60,180 bases of DNA from Gammaproteobacteria bacterium (GTDB lineage: Bacteria > Pseudomonadota > Gammaproteobacteria > SZUA-152). Position 1 is the first letter of the stretch, and the number at the start of each line of letters is the position of its first letter. Location of the stretch: positions 1 to 60,180 of the forward strand of contig JAKIUN010000016.1 of NCBI GenBank assembly GCA_021647505.1, read 5' to 3'. Below the pieces are notes generated by a model, which had not been told where the DNA came from, did no database searches, and worked only from the letters and a program-made list of their open reading frames with translations. This document shows positions 52,740 to 60,180 of this stretch, piece by piece. The translations under genes and the position numbers were made by a program.

Positions 52740-53140
52740 AGTGCTTAGTGCTTAGTGGAGAGACAAAATCATGGCCAGGGATGAGCCGACGAAACACAAG
52801 AGCTACCAACTGGCGCTTAAGCTGATACGAGTAGCCAAGGCACTCCAGCAGGAACACCGGGAATTTGTGCTCAGCCGACAGGTTCTGCGTTCCGGCACCA
52901 GTATTGGCGCCAACGTGGAAGAGGCCACTGCCGCACAGAGCAAAAAAGACTTCATCGCCAAAATGGCAATCGCCTCAAAAGAGGCACGGGAAACCCATTA
53001 CTGGTTAAGACTATTACGAGACAGCGGCTATCTTGATCAGAAACAGGCCAACGAACTGATAGCGGACTGCAGTGAACTGATACGTTTATTGACCGCCATC
53101 GTGAAAACGGCCCAATCGAATAACTAAACACTAAGCACTC
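52740..53140. mobile_element. Inverted-repeat-bounded four-helix-bundle module
   Basis: The left side has AGTGCTTAGTGCTTAGTG (52740-52757), the right side CACTAAGCACT (53129-53139), an exact reverse complement of AGTGCTTAGTG. The module contains just the gene at 52771-53127 and interrupts the soe operon between soeB and soeC. Genes of this family are known from 23S rRNA intervening sequences and appear mobile. Confidence 0.6.
52771..53127 (+). CDS. Four-helix-bundle protein (23S rRNA intervening-sequence protein family)
   Basis: A 118-residue all-helical protein. The family pattern is clear: SYQLALKLIRVAKALQ, LSRQVLRSGTSIGANVEEA, KKDFIAKMAIASKEARET, and WLRLLRDSGYL near the end. These proteins are encoded within intervening sequences of 23S rRNA genes in several bacteria and, as here, scattered elsewhere; they form pentamers and their function is unknown. 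It is flanked by short inverted repeats and separates soeB from soeC, so it looks like an insertion rather than a functional part of the operon. Confidence 0.9.
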   Translation: MARDEPTKHKSYQLALKLIRVAKALQQEHREFVLSRQVLRSGTSIGANVEEATAAQSKKDFIAKMAIASKEARETHYWLRLLRDSGYLDQKQANELIADCSELIRLLTAIVKTAQSNN

Positions 53141-53155
53141 AACACTGAGGTTTAT

Positions 53156-54130
53156 ATGCATCCCGCATTCTCCGTCATATTTCTGACCACCCTGATTGGC
53201 GCTGGACAGGGCCTGTTTCTGGCCCTGATGACGGTGCAGGCCTATGCCGATATTGGCGCCCTGCCCCTACCCGACGGCGAATACTTCGGCGCCAGCAGCA
53301 TGATCGCCCTGGCATTGCTGGTGGCCGGCCTGGCCGCCTCCTTCTTCCATCTCGGCCGCCCGGAGCGAGCCTGGCGCTCAGCCGCCATGTGGCGTACCTC
53401 CTGGCTGTCACGCGAGGTCATCGTCCTGCCCATTTTCATGGGACTGGTGTTCGCCTACGGCCTGCTGCATTACCTGGGTTACAAGCCGAACCTATTCGGT
53501 GACAATGCCCCCCCGCAGGGTGAGCTGACCTACCTGGTGGGCCTGCTGGGTGTGCTCGCCGCCTTTGCCCTGTTCATCTGCACCGGCATGATTTACGGCT
53601 GCCTGAAGTTTTTGCAGGAATGGAACACACCACTGACGCCGATTAATTACACCCTGTTCGGCATTGCCTCCGGCTTTACCCTGGCCACTGTGCTGGCCAC
53701 CGGCATGGCGCCCGAGCTGGTAAAGTTCTATGGTGGCTGGGCCATCGCCTTTACCATGCTGGCGCTTTTCACCCGTGGCGCCTCACTAATTCGCAATCAA
53801 CGCATCAAGCACCGCTCCACCCAGGCCACCGCCATCGGCGTGCGCCATACACAGATCCAGCAAAAGGCCCAGGGCGCTATGGGGGGATCCTTCAACACCC
53901 GCGAATTTTTTCACGGCAAGACCGCCGCCTTCCTCAAGTCGATCAAATGGATCTTTCTGCTGCTGGTATTTCCTTTACCGATCCTGCTGCTGGTGTTTGG
54001 CCTGCAAAATGACTCAGCTACCCTGCTGGGGCTGGCCTTTGCCACCCAATACGTGGGCCTGCTTGCCGAGCGCTGGTTCTTTTTTGCCCAGGCCAAGCAT
54101 CCGCAGAACCTCTATTACCAGACTATCTAA
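53156..54130 (+). CDS. soeC: DmsC-type membrane anchor subunit, SoeC
   Basis: A 324-residue membrane protein with about eight helices and GAGG before the ATG. It begins HPAFSVIFLTTLIGAGQGL and contains FHLGRPERAWRSAAMWRTSWLSREV, the diagnostic DmsC/SoeC loop, and a long cytoplasmic segment around residues 220-255. It exchanges electrons with the quinone pool without haem. In the sulfite-oxidising direction it would pass electrons from SoeB into quinone. It is cut off from soeB by the four-helix-bundle gene, so co-transcription depends on read-through. Confidence 0.86.
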   Translation: MHPAFSVIFLTTLIGAGQGLFLALMTVQAYADIGALPLPDGEYFGASSMIALALLVAGLAASFFHLGRPERAWRSAAMWRTSWLSREVIVLPIFMGLVFAYGLLHYLGYKPNLFGDNAPPQGELTYLVGLLGVLAAFALFICTGMIYGCLKFLQEWNTPLTPINYTLFGIASGFTLATVLATGMAPELVKFYGGWAIAFTMLALFTRGASLIRNQRIKHRSTQATAIGVRHTQIQQKAQGAMGGSFNTREFFHGKTAAFLKSIKWIFLLLVFPLPILLLVFGLQNDSATLLGLAFATQYVGLLAERWFFFAQAKHPQNLYYQTI

Positions 54131-54170
54131 ATGGTAGAAACCAGCTGTCGTGGCGGTTAAACTCTGCGTA

Positions 54171-54327
54171 GGAGCGGGCCATGCCCGCGATCAGTTTTGC
54201 CAAAACAGATTGAAACGCAGAGACCGTAAAGGTGCAGAGAACGCAAAGATTTCTAAGCGGTTTTCTTTGCGTTCTCTGCGCTGATTGTCACTATCGAGAA
54301 AAACACCTCGCGGGCATGACCCGCTCC
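54171..54327. repeat. Nested palindrome before moaA
   Basis: Outer arms GGAGCGGGCCATGCCCGCGA (54171-54190) and its complement at 54308-54327 match at 19 of 20 positions. Inner arms GCAGAGAACGCAAAGA (54234-54249) and TCTTTGCGTTCTCTGC (54264-54279) are perfect. The element ends 11 bases before the moaA start, so it may affect moaA expression. Confidence 0.9.
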
Positions 54328-54338
54328 GGAAACCAGTA

Positions 54339-55322
54339 ATGCAACAGCTCACCGACCCTTTTGGCCGCCGCATCGAATACGTCCGTCTTTCGCTCACGGA
54401 TCGCTGCGACCTGCGCTGTTTTTATTGCATGCCCAAAGGTTTCAATGATTTTGAGGCCCCGGAACACTGGCTCAGCTTCGACGAGATCGAGCGCGTCATC
54501 GGCGCCTTCGCCCGTCTCGGCACCCGGCGGGTGCGCATCACCGGCGGCGAACCCCTGGTACGCAAGGGTCTGCCCGAACTCGCCGCCCGCCTGCATGCCC
54601 TGCCGGGTATCGACGACCTGTCCCTATCCACCAACGCCGTGCAGCTGGCCCGTCACGCCGAAGCACTCAAGGCCGCCGGCGTACAGCGCCTCAACGTCAG
54701 CCTCGACACCCTTGACACTACACGCTTCCACGAGATCACTGGCGGCGGCAAACTAGAGAAAGTCATCGGCGGCCTGATGGCCGCCAAGGCCACCGGCTTT
54801 TCCCCCATAAAAATCAACATGGTCGTCATGAAAGGCGTCAACGATGGTGACGTGGAGGCCATGGTCGACTTCTGCATCGAACATGGTTTCACCCTGCGCT
54901 TCATCGAAACCATGCCCATGGGTGATACCGGCCGCGAGGCCAACGCCCATTTTCTCAACTTGCAGACCGTGCGCAAACGCCTCGAACAGCGCTACGAACT
55001 GGTGCCCGATGTCATGCCCGGCGGCGGCCCCGCCCGCTACATGCGCGTCATCGGCACCGAGCTGCGCCTCGGTTTCATCACCCCCCTGTCACAACACTTC
55101 TGCGAGACCTGCAATCGTGTGCGCCTGTCCGTGGATGGTACGCTGTATCTCTGCCTGGGACAGGAACACCACTTCGAATTGCGCCCGCTGCTTCGCAACG
55201 GTATCGATGACGATACGTTGGATAATGCTATCCGCCAGGCCATCACCCTTAAACCCGAACGCCACGAATTCAACGACAAGCCCGGCCAGGTGGTACGTTT
55301 TATGTCCATGACTGGCGGCTGA
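54339..55322 (+). CDS. moaA: GTP 3',8-cyclase MoaA
   Basis: 327 residues from the ATG at 54339; 18 more codons are open upstream but lie in the palindrome. It is a radical SAM enzyme for the first step of molybdenum cofactor synthesis. The SAM cluster motif is C-D-L-R-C-F-Y-C; the second cluster motif is C-E-T-C-N-R-V-R then a later Cys in LYLC. RITGGEPLVRKGL and the C-terminal GG are also present. It fits logically beside the molybdoenzyme genes soeABC. Confidence 0.97.
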   Translation: MQQLTDPFGRRIEYVRLSLTDRCDLRCFYCMPKGFNDFEAPEHWLSFDEIERVIGAFARLGTRRVRITGGEPLVRKGLPELAARLHALPGIDDLSLSTNAVQLARHAEALKAAGVQRLNVSLDTLDTTRFHEITGGGKLEKVIGGLMAAKATGFSPIKINMVVMKGVNDGDVEAMVDFCIEHGFTLRFIETMPMGDTGREANAHFLNLQTVRKRLEQRYELVPDVMPGGGPARYMRVIGTELRLGFITPLSQHFCETCNRVRLSVDGTLYLCLGQEHHFELRPLLRNGIDDDTLDNAIRQAITLKPERHEFNDKPGQVVRFMSMTGG

Positions 55323-55405
55323 GCCCCCCACCCCGCAAAAACCGGCTAAAGATCCCCTTCTCGCCGTCGCTATAGCCTGCAGACATCCCAAGCGACAAAA
55401 AAAAT

Positions 55406-55930
55406 ATGAAAAACCGCGTCACGCCCTCCACGGTAGAACACTCGCTGGATCATGACTCGTTCATCGTTAGCAAGACCGACACCCGTGGCTGCATTACCTA
55501 CGCCAACCGTACCTTCATGCACATTGCCGGCTACAGCGAGCGCGAACTACTCGGCCAACAACACAATATTCTGCGCCACCCGGATATGCCCCGCGCCGTA
55601 TTCCAGCTGCTGTGGGATACCATCAAGCAGGGACAAGAATGCTTCGCCTTTGTAAAAAACCTGAGTAAAGACGGGAGCTTCTACTGGGTCTTTGCCAACA
55701 TCAATCCCAACTACGACGATAAGCGCGAGGTCTGCGGCTATTTTTCCGTGCGCCGCATGCCCAACCAGGAGGCCCTGAACGTCATTGAACCGATCTACCG
55801 GGAAATGCTCACCGCTGAACAGGCCGCCGGCACGCGTGATGCCGTCGCCGCCGGCACTCGCATCCTGCAATCCCGCCTGAAAGAAGGAAACATCGAGTAT
55901 GAACCGTTTATTCTTGGCCTCCAGGGCTAA
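55406..55930 (+). CDS. PAS-domain protein, Aer-like sensor half
   Basis: A 174-residue soluble protein with one PAS domain. [40 protein letters not shown] and [18 protein letters not shown] closely follow the PAS of the aerotaxis receptor Aer, which binds FAD. There is no HAMP or signalling domain. Its end overlaps the chemoreceptor gene by 32 bases, so the two are made together; I read them as a split energy- or oxygen-taxis receptor. FAD binding should be tested rather than assumed. Confidence 0.87.
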   Translation: MKNRVTPSTVEHSLDHDSFIVSKTDTRGCITYANRTFMHIAGYSERELLGQQHNILRHPDMPRAVFQLLWDTIKQGQECFAFVKNLSKDGSFYWVFANINPNYDDKREVCGYFSVRRMPNQEALNVIEPIYREMLTAEQAAGTRDAVAAGTRILQSRLKEGNIEYEPFILGLQG

Positions 55931-57353
55931 ACTATACCTTGTCGTCAATGCCCTGCTCATCTGGATGGCCACGATCAGCGTCTATCTCAGCGAGGGCTTC
56001 CTGCCCTGGATGTGGCTGTTTCCTCTTGCCGCCACGGTTCTCGGTATCGTCTGTCACACCCGTTTACGCGGCCCCCTGGATACCATCGCCAAAATCTGCG
56101 AGGTGCTGCGTGCCATGCGTAAGGGTGACTACAGCCAACGCATCACCAAAGTCCCCCACATGGGCGAGCTGGGGCTGATCGCCTGGGATCTGAACGAGTC
56201 GTTGGATCAAATTGAAACCTTTTTCCGCGATGTCAATGCCTGTTTTCTTAATACCGGCAAGGGACACTACCACCGCCGTACGTACAGCGGCGGCCTCTAC
56301 GGCGATATCGTCAGAAGCTTCGGCAATATCAACACCTCACTGGACGCGATGGAAAAAAATGCCATTTATATCCAACAAAATGAGTTGATGTCCAAGCTGC
56401 AAACGCTGAATACTGGCAACATGATGAAGAACCTGCTGAACAGCCAGACCGACCTGATCCGCATCACCGAAGAAATGAAAGAGGTGCACGGCATCACCGA
56501 TGAGACTGCCGAGAAAGCCCGGCAAAGCCAGCAGAGCCTGGACGAAATGGTCGCCGGCCTGCGAGACACCGTCGATATGATCGAGGCCAACAGCCTCGCC
56601 AGCGCCCAGCTGCACACCATGAGCGACGAGATCAGCGGCATCCTGTCAATGATCAGCGAGATCGCCGAAAAGACCAACCTGCTGGCCCTCAATGCCTCTA
56701 TCGAGGCCGCCCGCGCCGGCGAACATGGCCGCGGTTTTGCCGTGGTCGCCGACGAGGTTAAGCAGCTGGCTAGCAACACCAAAAATGCCACCAACGAAAT
56801 CACCAAAGTCGTCACCACTTTCCGCAAAGAAACCGGCAACATGGAAAACACCGCCAGCCGCATGCAGGAAAAGGCCGGCCTCATGCAGAACAACATCTCC
56901 GACCTGCAAGGCAAGTTCGGCGAATTCGCCGACCAAGCCAATGCCACACGCCGCTCCGTCAGCCTCGCCCATGACATCAGTTTCACCTCACTGATCAAGG
57001 TGGACCATATGCTCTACAAGCAGAAGACCTACATGGTGCTCAGCACGGGCACCGAGTCCAGCGAGGCCGAGGCGGTGCGGATAGACCACCATAACTGCCG
57101 TCTGGGTAAGTGGTATTATGAGGGTGAAGGCCAGACATTCTTTGGCAGCACACCCTCTTTCCGGGCCATGGAATCACCGCACGCGGCCGTCCACGACAGC
57201 GCCCACCGCATCCTGGCGAGCTTCGCCGGCAACCATGCCAGCGGGCGGGAGACACAGGATGACATCATTGTCCTGTACGAGAAGATGGAATCGGCCAGTG
57301 ATGACATCATGACGACCATTGACCAAATGGTGGAAGAAAAACACCACACATAA
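55899..57353 (+). CDS. Methyl-accepting chemotaxis protein with CZB domain
   Basis: A 484-residue chemoreceptor. Two close membrane helices (about residues 12-30 and 33-52) leave almost no periplasmic loop, followed by a HAMP-like region, the conserved signalling hairpin [21 protein letters not shown], and a C-terminal CZB zinc-binding domain ([35 protein letters not shown]). Without a periplasmic sensor, input must come from the cytoplasmic PAS protein encoded just upstream. CZB domains detect zinc changes or oxidants in other bacteria. Confidence 0.92.
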   Translation: MNRLFLASRAKLYLVVNALLIWMATISVYLSEGFLPWMWLFPLAATVLGIVCHTRLRGPLDTIAKICEVLRAMRKGDYSQRITKVPHMGELGLIAWDLNESLDQIETFFRDVNACFLNTGKGHYHRRTYSGGLYGDIVRSFGNINTSLDAMEKNAIYIQQNELMSKLQTLNTGNMMKNLLNSQTDLIRITEEMKEVHGITDETAEKARQSQQSLDEMVAGLRDTVDMIEANSLASAQLHTMSDEISGILSMISEIAEKTNLLALNASIEAARAGEHGRGFAVVADEVKQLASNTKNATNEITKVVTTFRKETGNMENTASRMQEKAGLMQNNISDLQGKFGEFADQANATRRSVSLAHDISFTSLIKVDHMLYKQKTYMVLSTGTESSEAEAVRIDHHNCRLGKWYYEGEGQTFFGSTPSFRAMESPHAAVHDSAHRILASFAGNHASGRETQDDIIVLYEKMESASDDIMTTIDQMVEEKHHT

Positions 57354-57444
57354 AGGGCATCGGGGACAGGCTAAACAGACTTGATTTGACTCTCGGGGGA
57401 AATGGCTGAACACTGCGGTTTTCAATCACAATTCCCCGTCCCCC

Positions 57445-58644
57445 ATGCTCAACATCGAAGACAAACCCGCATTCGACAACCGGATCGCCCTGTTTCGGCT
57501 CGCCTTCCGTCCCTTCTTCCTTGGTGCTGCCATTTTTACCGCCGCCGCCATGCTCCACTGGATGGGCGCGTTGGCCATTGGCTGGCCCTTCCAGCTAGGC
57601 GACATATCCCCCACCACTTGGCACGCCCATGAAATGATTTTCGGCTACAGTATGGCCGTCATCGCCGGCTTCCTGCTCACCGCAGTGATGAACTGGACCG
57701 GTGTACAGACTCTCAACGGAGGCCCGCTGGTGGCGCTGTTCGCCCTGTGGGTTGCCGCACGACTACTGCCACTGGCAGGGGTAGATTTGTCGCTGGCGCT
57801 GTACGCCGTCATCGACTGCCTGTTTGCACTGCTGCTGTTTGCCGCCGTGCTGCACCCTGTCGTAAAAAGTCGGCAGTGGAAACAGATCAGCGTAGTCACC
57901 AAGGTTTTTTTACTGCTGCTGAGCAATGTCCTGTTCTATCTTGGCGCCCTGGACATCGTCGACGATGGTGAGCGCATGGGCCTGTATTCCGGCCTGTACC
58001 TCGTGCTCGCCCTGGTTCTGCTGCTGGCCCGGCGCGTGATTCCCTTCTTTATCGAAAAGGGCGTCGGCTACCCCGTACAGCTGAAAAACCGCCTTTGGCT
58101 GGATCGCTCCAGCTTGGCACTGTTCACATTGCTCTGGATCAGCGACGCCTTCCTCGACAACGTCACCGCCACCGGCTGGCTGGCCGGGGCACTGCTGGTG
58201 CTGCATGTCGTACGCCTGGTCGGCTGGCATACACCGGGGATCTGGAAAAAGCCCCTGCTATGGGTGCTGTACATCGCCTATCTATGGATCGTTTTCGGCT
58301 TCGCACTCAAGTTCGCCCTATTATTCACAGACATCTCGCCCTCCCTCGCCGTGCATGCCTTCACCGTCGGCGGCATCGGCATGATGACCGTGGGCATGAT
58401 GGCCCGCGTCTCACTTGGTCATACCGGGCGCAACGTCTTCGAGCCACCGAAGATTCTCGGCTGGCTGTTCGCTCTGATACTGGTGGCGAGCGTGGTGCGG
58501 GTCATCATCCCTCTGCTAACAGCGCAGCACTATCTGCTGTGGATCGGTATTTCACAATTCCTCTGGATCGCCGTCTTCTGTCTGTTCTTCTATATCTATT
58601 TCCCCATCCTGCTGCGTCAGCGCGTCGACGGGCGTGATGGCTGA
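57445..58644 (+). CDS. nnrS: NnrS family membrane protein
   Basis: A 399-residue protein with about twelve membrane helices. Family motifs are visible: [17 protein letters not shown] at the start, [10 protein letters not shown], and the late [23 protein letters not shown]. NnrS proteins bind haem and copper and protect against nitric oxide-related stress; they usually occur with denitrification genes. This matches the NosZ-like island at the other end of the window. No NNR/FNR box was found directly upstream. Its stop overlaps the next gene by about 8 bases. Confidence 0.93.
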   Translation: MLNIEDKPAFDNRIALFRLAFRPFFLGAAIFTAAAMLHWMGALAIGWPFQLGDISPTTWHAHEMIFGYSMAVIAGFLLTAVMNWTGVQTLNGGPLVALFALWVAARLLPLAGVDLSLALYAVIDCLFALLLFAAVLHPVVKSRQWKQISVVTKVFLLLLSNVLFYLGALDIVDDGERMGLYSGLYLVLALVLLLARRVIPFFIEKGVGYPVQLKNRLWLDRSSLALFTLLWISDAFLDNVTATGWLAGALLVLHVVRLVGWHTPGIWKKPLLWVLYIAYLWIVFGFALKFALLFTDISPSLAVHAFTVGGIGMMTVGMMARVSLGHTGRNVFEPPKILGWLFALILVASVVRVIIPLLTAQHYLLWIGISQFLWIAVFCLFFYIYFPILLRQRVDGRDG

Positions 58645-59110
58645 ATTGCACATCTGGGTCGATGCCGACGCCTGCCCCAAGGTCATCAAGGACATCCTGT
58701 TTCGCGCCGCCGAGCGGGTCAAGGTACCCATGACCCTGGTCGCCAATCAGCCCCTGCGCACGCCGCCCTCGCATCTTATCAAATCGGTGCAGGTGGGCGC
58801 AGGCTTCGACGTCGCCGACAACTACATCGTGCAGCAACTGAATGCGGGAGACCTGGTGATCACCGCAGACATTCCGCTGGCCGCCGAGGTCATCGAAAAG
58901 GGCGGGCAGGCCATCAACCCGCGCGGCGAGCTGTACACCACGGAGAATATTCGCCAGCGGCTCACGATGCGGGACTTCATGGATCAGATGCGTGCCAGCG
59001 GCGTCGACACCGGCGGCCCGCCCAGCTTCAATCACGGCGACCGGCAGGCCTTTGCCAACCAGCTGGATCGACTATTGACGGCCTGCACGAGTAAGGCCGG
59101 AAATCACTGA
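58637..59110 (+). CDS. YaiI/YqxD family (UPF0178, DUF188) protein
   Basis: A protein of about 157 residues. [20 protein letters not shown] and later [20 protein letters not shown] are typical of this family, which has a PIN-like nuclease fold with conserved Asp residues (DADACP, TADIPL). The biochemical role is unknown. The ATG at 58637 overlaps the end of nnrS; a GTG one codon earlier is an alternative. The overlap suggests co-translation with nnrS. Confidence 0.9.
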   Translation: MAELHIWVDADACPKVIKDILFRAAERVKVPMTLVANQPLRTPPSHLIKSVQVGAGFDVADNYIVQQLNAGDLVITADIPLAAEVIEKGGQAINPRGELYTTENIRQRLTMRDFMDQMRASGVDTGGPPSFNHGDRQAFANQLDRLLTACTSKAGNH

Positions 59111-59334
59111 AGGGCGCAGGAACGGGCCATACCCGCAAAGGGTCTTACCATAAACGGCATGAAACGCAGGGGCCGCAGAGGACGCAGAGGACGCAAAGAA
59201 TATCCATTCAAAAGTCTTTGTGTCCTCTGCACCTCTGTGTTTTTTGCGCCTGTCGTCATCGGGTCAAGGATCGGATGGGTATTACGGGAGCCCACAGGGC
59301 CCTTGAGCGAGCGGAAGCCATCCTCAAACTGCGC
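59111..59334. repeat. Repeat-rich gap with GCAGAGGACGCAAAG copies
   Basis: AACGGGCCATACCCGC near 59118, followed by GCAGAGGACGCAGAGGACGC and, inverted, CTTTGTGTCCTCTGCACCTC. It is a degenerate version of the element before moaA. Confidence 0.65.
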
Positions 59335-59838
59335 TCACTGAAGATCAGTGGCAACCTGACTGCCTACATGGAGTTTCATGCGTGTGATCATCGTGCATTG
59401 TAAGCTTACCTTTAGTCCATCCCAATAGCGTGCATCAATAAAGGCACGATCAACGACATGGATGGCTGATTTGATGGCCATACAATCAAGCTCTGCATAG
59501 CGTAACCCTTCTTTTAAAAGCTTAATCTCAGCAATCGATTCGATCTCAACGCGGCTCATCAAAGGAATCCCTGTTCGTAGATCAAAATGCGTCAGGTGTT
59601 GATGACCTTTTTTATTGTCCGTTCCACCTTGAGAAGGTGAAATAGGATAAAAATAGCACGACTCTTTTTGGTATGTTGCATCGGTGGCGATAATCGCGCG
59701 CTTGCCAATTCCTTCGATATGAGCGAGCTTGTCAGGCAGTTTGCGCTGAGCATTATCGATGAGTTGGCCAAGTGTTTTGACGAGGATGTCACGTCGGTGG
59801 TGTGACGATAAAGCATCACTCAAGGTTGAGCGTGCCAC
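59335..59838 (-). pseudogene. IS4-type transposase remnant
   Basis: A 167-residue frame beginning ARSTLSDALSSHHRRDIL, with an RNase-H-like catalytic start IATDATYQKES and later VVDRAFIDARYWDGLK containing the second Asp. The third catalytic region (the C-terminal Glu) is missing, and the N-terminus starts abruptly, so both ends are gone. IS4-like assignment is by motif only. A fresh transposase start lies 247 bases to the right on the other strand. Confidence 0.7.
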
Positions 59839-60084
59839 GGGTGGTTTAACGGCTTATATCCATTGGCATAATAATTATTAAACTAACAAGGAGCGTTACA
59901 ATTCCAAATAAAATATAATTCCCCTTCAGATCAGAGGGTCAACATCCTCAATAGGTTAACGAGGCCAGCCCTTTCAAGGTGACTAATTAATTTGATTTTT
60001 GTGGTTAAAAAAGCAGTTGTCCTGGTTATTTGTATTTCTTTGCTGAATAATTCCCGCAAAATATTATTCAGTAAAGGATTGGTC

Positions 60085-60180
60085 ATGTTCAGCAAAATTT
60101 TTCAGCGTTTTATGAGTAAAAGCCCTGTCACTGTTATGGCTCAGATACTTTTGGAGCGTGTACTGTGTCCTAAAAAACTT
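60085..60180 (+). CDS. Start of a transposase, IS4-type (partial, cut by window edge)
   Basis: The first 32 codons read MFSKIFQRFMSKSPVTVMAQ then ILLERVLCPKKL. The phrase SPVTVM..ILLERVL is familiar from the N-terminus of IS4-family transposases. GTAAAGGATT precedes the ATG. The rest lies outside the window. The 246 bases to the left (59839-60084) hold no other gene and probably include the element's left end. Confidence 0.6.
   Translation, partial: MFSKIFQRFMSKSPVTVMAQILLERVLCPKKL

Overview
The window reads as the chromosome of a gammaproteobacterium with the habits of a sulfur-oxidising, facultatively denitrifying member of the Chromatiales or a close relative. The evidence is a right half of gammaproteobacterial housekeeping genes (thiC, pcm, a TolC-type gene, an LpxL-type acyltransferase, waaA, moaA), a SoeABC-type cytoplasmic sulfite dehydrogenase like that of purple sulfur bacteria, and an NnrS gene tied to nitrogen-oxide stress. 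No rRNA or tRNA gene was recognised, so the assignment rests on protein content only.

Region 1 (about 1-28.0 kb) is an accessory island that looks more AT-rich than the rest. Its centre is a Sec-exported NosZ homologue (21597-23354): a seven-bladed propeller plus a cupredoxin domain. Most copper-site motifs are present, but one expected ligand at each site is changed (DLHE instead of DxHH; VTMGF instead of VTHGF). Around it are a c-type cytochrome, a Sco protein, three TlpA-like thioredoxins, a CcmH-like and a CcdA-like protein, a phosphonate-type ABC transporter, a formylglycine-generating-enzyme-like protein, a Gld-type ABC exporter with GldG and DUF4340 partners plus a LivK-like lipoprotein, a cytochrome b with a fused haem c domain, a small lipoprotein, two Vgb-like propellers and a small cytochrome c. 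NosD, NosL and NosR were not seen. Four FNR/DNR-type boxes lie in four intergenic regions of this block, which suggests one anaerobic or nitrogen-oxide regulon. I read the block as a non-canonical nitrous-oxide-reductase (or related copper-enzyme) respiratory system with its own electron-transfer and maturation genes.

Region 2 (28.0-31.5 kb) is a mobile scar: a KAP-type NTPase remnant, an E3-binding-domain fragment, a truncated IS3-type OrfA, then an intact tightly overlapping trio of Xre/MbcA-type antitoxin, RES toxin and DEDDh exonuclease.

Region 3 (31.5-48.8 kb) is mostly conserved chromosome: a GT2 glycosyltransferase with a YfhO-like membrane protein, an HDOD protein, a P-type cation ATPase behind a frameshifted membrane gene, a cold-shock protein, thiC with a TPP riboswitch, pcm, a TolC-family gene, a di-haem cytochrome c peroxidase, an LpxL-type acyltransferase and waaA. 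A TTAGA/TCTAA palindrome occurs before both the TolC gene and the peroxidase gene.

Region 4 (49-59.1 kb) holds soeA-soeB-soeC, interrupted by a 23S-rRNA-intervening-sequence-type four-helix-bundle gene flanked by inverted repeats. It continues with moaA, a split PAS/chemoreceptor pair, nnrS and a YaiI/YqxD gene. The right end (59.3-60.2 kb) holds an IS4-type transposase remnant and the start of another transposase. Short palindromic repeats of several families sit in gaps throughout.
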